Shown here piece after piece: positions 16,339 to 25,231 of a stretch of 31,039 nucleotides of DNA. The notes below the pieces were generated by a model. It saw only the letters and a program-made list of their open reading frames with translations, did not search any database and was not told where the DNA came from. Made by a program: the position numbers and the translations under genes. Position 1 is the stretch's first letter. Every line of letters starts with the position of its first letter. This stretch comes from CAYZED01 sp964477445 (GTDB lineage: Bacteria > Bacillota > Clostridia > Lutisporales > Lutisporaceae), in NCBI GenBank assembly GCA_964477445.1, contig CAYZED010000029.1:1-31039 (forward strand), given 5' to 3'.

Positions 16339-17286
16339 ACCCTTTTCAACTCTATTTTTCCCATTTCTTTTCCCTTTATAAAGAGCCTCATCTACACGTC
16401 TGATAGATTCTTCAATTTCTACATCAACATCAAAAATATATGCACCGATGGTTATAGTAACATTTAAGTCTTCTTCATTATACTCAACATTTAAATTTTC
16501 AACAGCTTTTCTAATTTTTTCACCTACTGTTACCGTTCCATTAACGTCTGTTTCAGGAAGCAGAAATATGAATTCCTCTCCACCCCATCTGCCAACAGAA
16601 TCTTGATCCCTCACACTTTCACTCATCACTTTAGATACTGCCTTTAGAACTATATCCCCACAATCATGTCCATATTTATCATTAAAGTTCTTAAAGCCGT
16701 CAATGTCAGCCATAAGAAGGCCCATCGGGAAACTATTACGCTTACTTCTTGATTTTTCAATTTTTATTCTTTCCATCATAAATCTTCTGTTATATAACCC
16801 AGTCAAGTAATCTCTTGTGGCAAGCCACTCAGAACGGTCTTTCTCTTCTTCAAGCTTTTTGTTAAGTACCTCTAGCTGAGAGATGTTATCTTTTAAATCA
16901 TCTCTCGATAATTTAAGCTCAAGGTGGGTTTTCATTCGAGCCTCTAAAATAGTGGAATTAAAGGGCTTAGTCACAAAATCTACCCCACCAGTTTTAAATC
17001 CTTCAACAATTTCATCTGTGTCTGATTTAGCAGTAATAAAAACAACAGGGATATCCCTGGTTTCAACATCGCTTTTTAATCTCCTACAGACTTCATATCC
17101 ATCCATTCCAGGCATCATAATATCTAATAATAGCAAGTCAGGTTTTTCGAGATCCATAAGTGTAAATACTTGCATTCCGTCTTTGGCCATAATAAAGTCG
17201 TAGCTGTTCCTACTACAAATTTCAGCTAAATATTGTTGATTTTGGACATTGTCATCTACTATCATTATAAGAGGAGTTTTCCCCAT
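16333..17286 (-). CDS. REC-GGDEF response regulator (diguanylate cyclase)
   Basis: A 317-residue regulator predicted to make cyclic di-GMP when phosphorylated. The REC domain (about 5-120) has D11-D12, phospho-acceptor D55 in LLLLDIMMPGMDG, and the lysine of FVTKPF. A coiled coil (about 125-150) links it to a GGDEF domain (about 155-315) with the active-site motif GGEEF. The inhibitory I-site RDQD lies exactly five residues before GGEEF, so feedback inhibition by c-di-GMP is expected. The ATG has an AAGGGCGG-type site. The giant hybrid kinase ends 35 bp upstream on the same strand, which suggests co-transcription and makes it the likely phosphodonor. Confidence 0.96.
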   Translation of the reverse strand: MGKTPLIMIVDDNVQNQQYLAEICSRNSYDFIMAKDGMQVFTLMDLEKPDLLLLDIMMPGMDGYEVCRRLKSDVETRDIPVVFITAKSDTDEIVEGFKTGGVDFVTKPFNSTILEARMKTHLELKLSRDDLKDNISQLEVLNKKLEEEKDRSEWLATRDYLTGLYNRRFMMERIKIEKSRSKRNSFPMGLLMADIDGFKNFNDKYGHDCGDIVLKAVSKVMSESVRDQDSVGRWGGEEFIFLLPETDVNGTVTVGEKIRKAVENLNVEYNEEDLNVTITIGAYIFDVDVEIEESIRRVDEALYKGKRNGKNRVEKGL

Positions 17287-17321
17287 AGCTGCCGCCCTTC
17301 TGACTTTACAGTCTGTGTTAA

Positions 17322-20300
17322 TTAATCTTCCGTATAAAGCTTGTCGTATAAAGTTCTGATAATACTATTCGCCAATTCAATATCTGTATTAATAATCGCT
17401 TGCTTTAGCTCGCTGGCTTTATTAAATATCCATTCGCTTTCAATTTCACTGCCTATTAAATTAAGTTTATTAGCAAACTCCATGGCTACGCTTCGTCTTA
17501 ATCCTTTATTCAATTTCTTTAGATCTTCACCGACAACACTCTTTATTTTTTCAATTTTAGTCGCATCTAGTTCCTCTATACCTAAAACAATCTTATCGGC
17601 TAAAGATTCCTTAATAATTAATTCAGAAGCTTCCTTTATGGAACTCGCATCAATACTCGCCACTGCGTTTAATCCAGTTTTTTCTTCTATAAAACGTCCA
17701 ACTTCCTGATATAATTGTTTTGTGGTTACTGGTTTTGATAAATAGCCACTGAAAGGCGAATTTTCTTCTTCTGAGAAAGATTTTATTCTGGTCGAAGCAG
17801 TAAGTGCTATTATTGGAATTTTTGACATATTGTCATCGCTCTTTATTTGAAAAGCAGCTTCACGCCCGTCCATAACTGGCATCATTAAATCCATCAAAAT
17901 CAAATCGGGTTTTAATTTTTCGATTTTATATATTGCGTCTTCTCCGTTAACCGCTGTAATAACTTTAAGACCTGCCATTGTGAGTTGTTCTTTTACAAGT
18001 TCTCTATTTGATTCTACATCATCAACAATTAATACTGTTTTTTCCTCGAATCTTAAAACTTCTCGTGTAGAGTCAGGGTTTTCAATTCTCTCAAATGATG
18101 CTACCGCAATATTTCTTAAATATATAGTAAATGTGCTTCCAATACCAGCTTCACTTTCTAGTTCAATTTTACCATTCATTAACTCTGCAAGTCTCTTACT
18201 AATTGAAAGTCCGAGTCCTGTCCCTCCGTATTTTCGATCACTTTGACCGTTTTGCTGGTGGAAGGAGTTAAACACCTCGTCAAAATCGTCTTTTCCAACA
18301 CCTATTCCTGTATCTTGAATGGCAATAATCAAATCTATTCTATTTCCATCTTGATCAATATTTCGCTTAACAACTGTAAGCTTTACATAACCTTTATCGG
18401 TAAATTTAACTGCATTCCCCACTAAATTTAAAAGAACTTGTCGAACTCTGGATTCATCCATTATTAACACTTTAGGTAGCGTTTCGTCAATCTCTGTAAT
18501 GTACTGTATACCTTTTTCTTCAACTTTTATTTGGAAAATCTGTTCGATTTCTTTGAAAATATTTCTTGGGCTGACCGGTGCAAGACTAACTCTCATCATA
18601 CCAGCTTCAATTTTCGAGAGATCTAAAATATCAATAATGAGTTTTAGGAGGCTCTTTCCGGCAATATTAATCGAATCGAGATAAACCTTTTGTTTTTGGT
18701 CTGTAGCTTGGCTTGAAAGTATTTCCGAAAAACCAATGACTGCATTTAGTGGAGTTCTTATCTCATGACTCATATTTGCTAAGAATTCTGATTTTGACCT
18801 GTCCGCACTTTCAGCAGCATTTTTTGACCTAATTAGCATTTCTTCCATTTTTTTGCTTTCTGTGATGTCACGCGCTACTGCTAAAATTACACCTCTTTGA
18901 CCCTTGCTTTGTGCATTCCAAGCTAACCATCTATAGCTGCCATCGCTGCATCTGAAGCGATTTAAATATCCAACAGTTACTGAGCCATCAATTATTCTTG
19001 TGTTTTCACGTTTTGTGCTCTCAATATCGTCTGGGTGAATGAAATCGATGTATGGTCTATTTATTAATTCGTCTTCACTCCACCCAAATAGCTCACTCCA
19101 CGAAGGTGATACTTTTTTAAAATACTGATTAAAGTCAATTATCGCGAGCAAGTCTATCGATGTCTTAAAAAATAGATTCATTTCTTCTTCAGATTCAACT
19201 CTATCCGTGGTGTCTTGAATATATCCATTCCAAACAATGTCGCCTTTTTCGTCTTTAACTGGCAAAGATTCGCAATGATACCATCTAATTTTTCCTTCAA
19301 TAACAGCTCTAAAATCTAATTTCCATGCATGTAATTTAACACGAGCTTCCTCGAAATGCTCATATACATTCCTTCTATCTTCCTTCATTACAAGCACTAA
19401 AAAATCTCTTAAGACTATACCGTTATCAATCTCTAACCCAAGCATCTCAAAGGCCTTTTTATTTACAAATTCAAGTCTAAATTCTGTATCATGGTACTTC
19501 CCTTGAAAAACAATAAGAGGCAAATCATTTGTCATATTTCTTAATTGATTTTCTGCATTCTTTAATGCTACTTCGCTTTCTTTCCTCATGGTAATATCAC
19601 TAATCATCAGCAATAAGAAGTCCTCTCCATTCATAGTGAATTTAGTGGTCCTACTCTCTTGCCACATATCTTTGTTTCTAATATGCGAAAGATTGGCTTC
19701 GCCAACACCGTCATAGCCAGTTCTCATCGTGTAATCAACAAGATCTCTTAGCCCATACTTTTCCCACTCTCCACCTGAAAAATAATTGTACTCAAGCAGA
19801 TCTTCTAAAGGCTTTCCTGTAATTTTCGAACCCATTTCGTTTACTGTAAGGCAGTTTCCATTCGCGTCATAAGTAAAAATCCCTATTGGTGAGTTTTTAA
19901 GAATTTTGTCATTAAATTCCTTTGCTTCTTTTAGTCTTAGTTCTGTACTTCTTCTCTCTGTGACATCATCTACAACCATGAGCAAATAATATTTCCCAGT
20001 GCTAACAAACCTGCTGAAACTACAATTTAACCAAGACTCCCTTCCATGGGAAGTTCTAAAAATCTTTTCAATTCGACTATTATTACCGCTTTCCAGAGTT
20101 TCTTCTGCCAGATTACTAAGCCCTGACACAATCCATTCTTCATTTTCAAAAAAACTTTTTCCGATCACTCGTTCTAGAGATGATCCAAGAATTTCAACTC
20201 CTCTGGCATTCACAGACAAGCATTTTCCTTCGTCATCAAAAGTATATATACCGATAGGAGAATTAATAAGAATACTGTCTGTGTATTCTTTTGATTCGAT

Positions 20301-22073
20301 CAGTTTAATTTCGGACAACCTTTTTTCGGTAATATCTTCACCAGAGGAAATCATTCCTACCCCAAAACCAGCTTTATTCTTTATAGTGCTACTATGCCAC
20401 GAAATTAATCGTTTCTCGCCCAGTGAATTTATTATGTAACTTTCGCTAAATTCTTCTGAATCGACTCCATTTTCTATTTGCGCAAAGAATAAGTCCTTTA
20501 CTTTCTCTGTTTCTATAGAAGGGACAAATTTTTCAAACCAATTTTCTCCAACTATTTCATCTTCATTATATCCCAATATCTTGCCACCCATATCATTTAT
20601 CAATGTAACTATTCCATATCTATCTATTACGACAATCATCACTCCCACAATATCAAGATACTTTCTAGCTGTTTCTTTTTCTTTTTCTAAGAGATTTAAT
20701 GCAACTCTTAGATCCTCAGTTCTTCTTTCGATAGTTTCTTCAAGTTCTTCATTAAATTTACTTATCCTAGTCTGGTTTTCTATATTTTCTGTAATATCGA
20801 CTAATGCTGTCAATGCAAAAATTTTGTTTTCTAGTTCTATTGGTTCTATAGATATATTAAAATAACCAATTCCATTTCCGCGTGCAATCTCAACTTCTAC
20901 ATTTGAAACACTTCCATATCTGAGCAAAATCTCAATATCTTTAGTTCGATCATCTATATCACGCCAAAATCCAAGTTCCATATCTTTCATAGAAAGAAGT
21001 TGTTCTCTATCAAATCCTAATCCTTTTTCGGCTTGTTCGTTACAATCTATAATTTCTCCATCTTCTAATCCGATTAAAAGAATCGCCGTAGGACTTGACC
21101 TAAAAATCACGTCAAGTCTTTTTTCTGAATTTAGTATTCTCTCTTCGTTTTCCTTAAGCATAAGATTTTGGATTTCATAATATAGAGAACGTTTTTTTAG
21201 TCTCTCAGATATTGAAGTTATCCACAAAATGGTAATGCTTAAAACAATCATGAAAACACTAAAGCTAAAAATATCAGCAATATCTGCTTTTCCTTGTATA
21301 TAGTCAGAGTAAATTCCAAAATAACCAATAGACCAAACAATAAGCATTTGAATAGAATTAGCAATATGCCCAAAATTAATAGCCACTACCATCATAGGCA
21401 GAATAATTAAGACCTTATCATCAAAATTTAATCCAAAATTAATTATCCCTGACGGTCCTAAGAAAATTGCTGCCACAGAAAGAATTAATAAAAATTGCAA
21501 GAAAAACATATATGGTTTACGGTCATTAAGCTTCCAAAATTGCTTTATTTTACCATTTATTAAGAATATAAATAGTGGTGAAAGCATAAGCAAATTTCCT
21601 AACATAGCCATGAAAAAATTTATAACATTGGGGAATGGAGTGCTTAAAATAGGGATAATATTTAGAAAAGTGTCAATTAATGAAAACATAACTGCCAAAG
21701 CAACAAAAGCAAATAGATCCTTTGGCTCAAGAAAATCTATCTGTTTAGCAAATATTTTTCGCCATATCAAGGCATTTAAATAATAAGTTATCGTCATAAC
21801 AATTGCAGCAATAATGGCAATAATAACTTCAGAAACGCCCGCCACAATTGGTAATTGATTTTTTAAAAATACTCCATCAAAAATAAAAGTGACAATGAAA
21901 GTAACAAAAACTGCATCCCAATATTTTTCTCCCCAAGTTAGAGAAAAAGCGAACAATAATGACAATACTGGAAAGAATTCAACTAAACCAAGCACTCCAG
22001 GTCTTATAAATTGAACTAGAAAAATTGATATAAATATTATTAGCGATTTTTTTAGTCTTTCATTTATTTTCAT
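17322..22073 (-). CDS. Hybrid sensor histidine kinase: membrane sensor, six PAS-like domains, kinase, REC
   Basis: A 1583-residue hybrid kinase. Residues 1-300 form about eight membrane helices resembling a MASE1-type sensor. Six PAS-like domains follow at roughly 318, 469, 591, 713, 843 and 963; the third and fourth are near duplicates (NSPIGIYTFDDEGKCLSVN versus NSPIGIFTYDANGNCLTVN). The HisKA domain has the phospho-histidine H1103 in FLANMSHEIRTPLNAVIGF, the ATPase domain has DTGIGV and GGTGLGLSI, and a REC domain carries D1395 in LILMDLMMP. The last 120 residues are helical and HPt-like in build but lack the HxxKG histidine. The ATG follows an AAGGAT site. The REC-GGDEF gene is 35 bp downstream. 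Confidence 0.97.
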   Translation of the reverse strand: MKINERLKKSLIIFISIFLVQFIRPGVLGLVEFFPVLSLLFAFSLTWGEKYWDAVFVTFIVTFIFDGVFLKNQLPIVAGVSEVIIAIIAAIVMTITYYLNALIWRKIFAKQIDFLEPKDLFAFVALAVMFSLIDTFLNIIPILSTPFPNVINFFMAMLGNLLMLSPLFIFLINGKIKQFWKLNDRKPYMFFLQFLLILSVAAIFLGPSGIINFGLNFDDKVLIILPMMVVAINFGHIANSIQMLIVWSIGYFGIYSDYIQGKADIADIFSFSVFMIVLSITILWITSISERLKKRSLYYEIQNLMLKENEERILNSEKRLDVIFRSSPTAILLIGLEDGEIIDCNEQAEKGLGFDREQLLSMKDMELGFWRDIDDRTKDIEILLRYGSVSNVEVEIARGNGIGYFNISIEPIELENKIFALTALVDITENIENQTRISKFNEELEETIERRTEDLRVALNLLEKEKETARKYLDIVGVMIVVIDRYGIVTLINDMGGKILGYNEDEIVGENWFEKFVPSIETEKVKDLFFAQIENGVDSEEFSESYIINSLGEKRLISWHSSTIKNKAGFGVGMISSGEDITEKRLSEIKLIESKEYTDSILINSPIGIYTFDDEGKCLSVNARGVEILGSSLERVIGKSFFENEEWIVSGLSNLAEETLESGNNSRIEKIFRTSHGRESWLNCSFSRFVSTGKYYLLMVVDDVTERRSTELRLKEAKEFNDKILKNSPIGIFTYDANGNCLTVNEMGSKITGKPLEDLLEYNYFSGGEWEKYGLRDLVDYTMRTGYDGVGEANLSHIRNKDMWQESRTTKFTMNGEDFLLLMISDITMRKESEVALKNAENQLRNMTNDLPLIVFQGKYHDTEFRLEFVNKKAFEMLGLEIDNGIVLRDFLVLVMKEDRRNVYEHFEEARVKLHAWKLDFRAVIEGKIRWYHCESLPVKDEKGDIVWNGYIQDTTDRVESEEEMNLFFKTSIDLLAIIDFNQYFKKVSPSWSELFGWSEDELINRPYIDFIHPDDIESTKRENTRIIDGSVTVGYLNRFRCSDGSYRWLAWNAQSKGQRGVILAVARDITESKKMEEMLIRSKNAAESADRSKSEFLANMSHEIRTPLNAVIGFSEILSSQATDQKQKVYLDSINIAGKSLLKLIIDILDLSKIEAGMMRVSLAPVSPRNIFKEIEQIFQIKVEEKGIQYITEIDETLPKVLIMDESRVRQVLLNLVGNAVKFTDKGYVKLTVVKRNIDQDGNRIDLIIAIQDTGIGVGKDDFDEVFNSFHQQNGQSDRKYGGTGLGLSISKRLAELMNGKIELESEAGIGSTFTIYLRNIAVASFERIENPDSTREVLRFEEKTVLIVDDVESNRELVKEQLTMAGLKVITAVNGEDAIYKIEKLKPDLILMDLMMPVMDGREAAFQIKSDDNMSKIPIIALTASTRIKSFSEEENSPFSGYLSKPVTTKQLYQEVGRFIEEKTGLNAVASIDASSIKEASELIIKESLADKIVLGIEELDATKIEKIKSVVGEDLKKLNKGLRRSVAMEFANKLNLIGSEIESEWIFNKASELKQAIINTDIELANSIIRTLYDKLYTED

Positions 22074-22143
22074 ATGTCAAATCCTTTCCGTTGCTTAAAA
22101 TATATTATTAGAATTCAAGTTCTTATTATGGTCTTTCCATGCT

Positions 22144-22623
22144 CTATTCAAATTCTAACATTATATCGCCATTTTTATCAAAAATTCCTTCCCCATCTAT
22201 TTGTACATAGCCATCTGTGGCATCACAAATAAAGTCTAGAATTTCTTCAATAAAGTCCCATCCTGCTTCATCCATTTCTTCTTCTAACTTAAAAGCATAG
22301 ATTTGTTTCACATCTTCAAAAATCTTTTTTACTTTTTTCGTATTTTTTGTATATGGGGCATCATCTATTGTCTCTTTAAATTCATCAATCTCTTCTTTAA
22401 ACAATTCGCCATTTACTGTTTTTGTATTTCTCTCCACCATGATCAAAGGCATCCCTTCAGCATACGAAAACTGAAAATCGTGCCATTCTGCTTCATTAAA
22501 ATCTTCGTCAGTTCTTCCTGGCGCAGTCGAAAAATCATATCCTTCTTCAACTAAAACTTCGCAAATCGCATTTCTTGAGGGTATGTCCTCAGCTAGCGAA
22601 AACACTCTGGCAAAAAACGTCAT
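22144..22623 (-). CDS. Acidic protein of unknown function
   Basis: A 159-residue soluble protein, strongly acidic, especially in the C-terminal half (KLEEEMDEAGWDFIEEILDF). I do not recognise the family. It has no signal peptide or membrane segment, and alternates predicted helices with a few strands (YVQIDGEGIFDKNGDIMLEFE at the end). I take the ATG at 22623, preceded by GAGGTGAAGGG; a GTG four codons upstream overlaps that ribosome site. It lies 70 bp upstream of the hybrid kinase on the same strand, so they may share a transcript, but nothing else ties its function to signalling. Confidence 0.7.
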   Translation of the reverse strand: MTFFARVFSLAEDIPSRNAICEVLVEEGYDFSTAPGRTDEDFNEAEWHDFQFSYAEGMPLIMVERNTKTVNGELFKEEIDEFKETIDDAPYTKNTKKVKKIFEDVKQIYAFKLEEEMDEAGWDFIEEILDFICDATDGYVQIDGEGIFDKNGDIMLEFE

Positions 22624-22737
22624 TATACCCTTCACCTCTTTCGTTTATATTTTTAATGCGTATATATTTCTATTTTGCCAAATCTAGCCCCAATTAGCAA
22701 GAAGATTGAGTGAAAAGTATGAATACCTTCATAACAT

Positions 22738-22766
22738 TTGAAATAGCACCCTACTTAAAGTATAAT
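22738..22766 (+). promoter_or_regulatory. Consensus sigma-A promoter of the rhomboid-like gene
   Basis: TTGAAA (22738-22743) and TATAAT (22761-22766) are separated by 17 nt. The predicted start near 22773 leaves a leader of about 33 nt before the ATG at 22806. The following fapA-like gene, 31 bp past the rhomboid-like gene, is probably on the same transcript. Confidence 0.88.
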
Positions 22767-22805
22767 TGACTTAAACAAAAATTCACATTAAAGGTTGGGC
22801 TAGTT

Positions 22806-23621
22806 ATGAAGTGGTTACTTTTTCTTGAGAGACGATTCGGAAAGATTCATATAAAACATCTTATGAAGTATATTATTATACTAAACATTATTACACTAGT
22901 TGGAATTACTTTTGACCAATCTGGAAAATTGTATAGTTTGCTAATTTTTGATCCTCAACTTGTTAGGCAAGGTGAATTTTGGCGAATTTTCACCTTTCTT
23001 TTGATCCCGCCAAATCCATCTAATCTTCTTTTCTCTGCTATCGCTTTTTATTTTTATTATATGATTGGCGAAGCTCTTGAGAGAGTTTGGGGTCCATTTA
23101 AGTTTAATTTATACTACTTGATTGGGATTATTATTACGCTCGGAGGTAGCTTTTTAACTGGAAGCATGGCCACCCCAATGCTACTGAACCTATCACTATT
23201 CTTAGCTTTTGCACGAGAATTCCCTGAAGAAATATTTTTAATCTTCTTTGTTTTACCGCTTAAAGCAAAATACTTAGCTTATGTCGATTGGCTTTATATA
23301 GCATTCATCTTTATTATGGGTGGCTTAGAAGGTAAAGTAACAGCAATCGCAGCAGTATCAAATTATTTGATTTTTTATTACAAAGATATTTTCGATGAGT
23401 TTAAAAGAGGGAAAAAAAGGTCAGATAACAGGAAAAAATTATTACACCAAGTAATCCCAGCTGATTTTACATATCATAGATGTCATGTATGTGGAAGAAC
23501 TGAAAAAAGTAATCCAGAACTAATTTTTAGATATTGTAATCAGTGTTCTGGTGATTTTGAATTTTGTAATGAACATATTTTTGATCACTCACACGAGGGA
23601 ATTGATATGAATTTGAGTTAA
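22806..23621 (+). CDS. Rhomboid-like membrane protein with C-terminal zinc ribbon
   Basis: A 271-residue protein with five or six membrane spans (about 20-195) in a rhomboid/derlin-like arrangement, including the GEFWRIFTFLLIPPN segment that matches the WR motif of the rhomboid L1 loop. The GxSG catalytic serine and its histidine partner are not seen; the equivalent region reads NLSLFLAFAREFPEE. It is therefore probably a non-proteolytic rhomboid relative. A cytosolic C-terminal zinc ribbon follows: CHVC, CNQC and a CNEH/HSH cluster (about 226-265). The substrate or partner is unknown. It has its own consensus promoter. Confidence 0.85.
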   Translation: MKWLLFLERRFGKIHIKHLMKYIIILNIITLVGITFDQSGKLYSLLIFDPQLVRQGEFWRIFTFLLIPPNPSNLLFSAIAFYFYYMIGEALERVWGPFKFNLYYLIGIIITLGGSFLTGSMATPMLLNLSLFLAFAREFPEEIFLIFFVLPLKAKYLAYVDWLYIAFIFIMGGLEGKVTAIAAVSNYLIFYYKDIFDEFKRGKKRSDNRKKLLHQVIPADFTYHRCHVCGRTEKSNPELIFRYCNQCSGDFEFCNEHIFDHSHEGIDMNLS

Positions 23622-23652
23622 TGAGCATTTTTTAAGCAAGTAGGTGATTAAT

Positions 23653-25230
23653 ATGATTTTGTATAAGAATGAGTATTTCGAATTGGTGGATGATGATGGG
23701 GTCATGAAAATCAAAGTTTATAAACCGGATTTTCAGGTTAAGGAATTAAATGGCATTATTCTGAGGAACCCGTCTCTTAACATTGTCAATTTTAACAGCT
23801 TGAAAAATGCACTAGTGGAAGCCTCTAGCTTACCTATTGTAATCGGAACTGTCAAACCCAGAGTTGAAGTGTATATTTCCGATGATAAAATGCAAGCCTC
23901 TATTAAACTTAACATAACAGCTCAAGAGTTTGATGAAAACAAAGTTCAAATCGCTACTGAAATCGTTAGATCACTCGAAAAATTCGGCATAAATGCAGGT
24001 TTAGAAACTATTTTTTCCAAACCAATCTCAGTACAAAAGGAAATAATTATCGCTCAAGGGCTTGATCCCGATCATGGATCCGATGCAAAAATCAGATTGC
24101 TAGAGCTCCATAATAAAATACCAGTAACTGAACCCGAAGGGAAAAAAAACTTCTATGAACTTAATCTTATAGATAATATTAATAAAGGCGACTGGCTAGG
24201 TGAAATGACACCTGCTACATTGGGCTACCCTGGAGAATCTGTTACAGGTGAAATTATACTTCCTATCCCTGGTAAACCAGCACGTCTACTTTTTGACCAA
24301 AAAACCGTACAATGTTTACATGAAAATGGAAAGTCCGTTTTAAGGGCTAAAGTTGATGGCGCACTTCGTATAGAAAATGGGAAAGTGATTATTGATGATC
24401 ACCTAATTATAAAAGGTGACGTAGATTACGTTACAGGAAATATTAATTTTGGCGGTCATGTAACAGTTAATGGAGTTGTTCAGGATGGATTCACGGTTAT
24501 TGCAAAAAACGACATTTCAATAAATGGAAATATCGGATTAGGCTCTGTAAACCAAATAATTTCTTTAGAAGGTTCTATCTTTATTAAAGGGGGCATCTAT
24601 GGAAAAGGGGTCTCAAAAATAGTTGCCGAAAAAGATGTCTTCTTAAAATATTGTAATGATACGGAAATTAGCGCCAAAGGAAATGTCAATATTGGCTATT
24701 ATGCACTGGATTGTGTAATAAACGCAACAAATGTTTTGTTAGATTCATCCCACGGAAAAATTCTTGGTGGGGAAACTTATGCAGAAATTAGTGTCTCGGC
24801 CTCTGAAATAGGCACAAAATCTGAAAAGCCAACCTTAGTGTGTGTAAAAGGTTTTGATGTTGGTACAATCCTACTTAGATTATCAAAATTATCAGAACTC
24901 CATAAATCTCACCAAACTGAACTTAAAATAATAAGAGTTAAGTTGGATACTATAATAAAAATAGATTCAGGTAGCAGTGAAGATGAATCTCCTGAACTAA
25001 GATCTATTCAAAGATTGTATGAGAATGAACTAACTGAAATCAAAAAAATCGAAAGTGAGCTCTTACAAATAAAATTCACCCTCTCAATTAAAGGAGAGGG
25101 CGAAATTAGTGCCTCGCGGTCATTTTTCCCGAGAGTTCAATTAACTATCAAGGATGAAACCATGGTAATCTCAGAAATCGTCTCAGGAAAATTCTATCTT
25201 GATAAAGGTGAATTTGTTCACCTGAAGTAG
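23653..25230 (+). CDS. FapA (DUF342) family protein
   Basis: A 525-residue soluble protein with the family plan: an N-terminal part (about 1-160), a central beta-helix-like region with repeated short strands and glycines (KGDVDYVTGNINFGGHVTV, then INGNIGLGSVNQIISLEGS), and a C-terminal coiled coil (about 410-475) before a final beta segment. FapA-family proteins are often called flagellar assembly protein A and have been tied to polar localisation in other bacteria, but no flagellar genes are nearby. I start it at ATG 23653, six bases after AGGTGA; a GTG three codons earlier lies within that site. It ends one base before the convergent tyrS stop. Confidence 0.9.
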   Translation: MILYKNEYFELVDDDGVMKIKVYKPDFQVKELNGIILRNPSLNIVNFNSLKNALVEASSLPIVIGTVKPRVEVYISDDKMQASIKLNITAQEFDENKVQIATEIVRSLEKFGINAGLETIFSKPISVQKEIIIAQGLDPDHGSDAKIRLLELHNKIPVTEPEGKKNFYELNLIDNINKGDWLGEMTPATLGYPGESVTGEIILPIPGKPARLLFDQKTVQCLHENGKSVLRAKVDGALRIENGKVIIDDHLIIKGDVDYVTGNINFGGHVTVNGVVQDGFTVIAKNDISINGNIGLGSVNQIISLEGSIFIKGGIYGKGVSKIVAEKDVFLKYCNDTEISAKGNVNIGYYALDCVINATNVLLDSSHGKILGGETYAEISVSASEIGTKSEKPTLVCVKGFDVGTILLRLSKLSELHKSHQTELKIIRVKLDTIIKIDSGSSEDESPELRSIQRLYENELTEIKKIESELLQIKFTLSIKGEGEISASRSFFPRVQLTIKDETMVISEIVSGKFYLDKGEFVHLK

Positions 25231-25231
25231 G

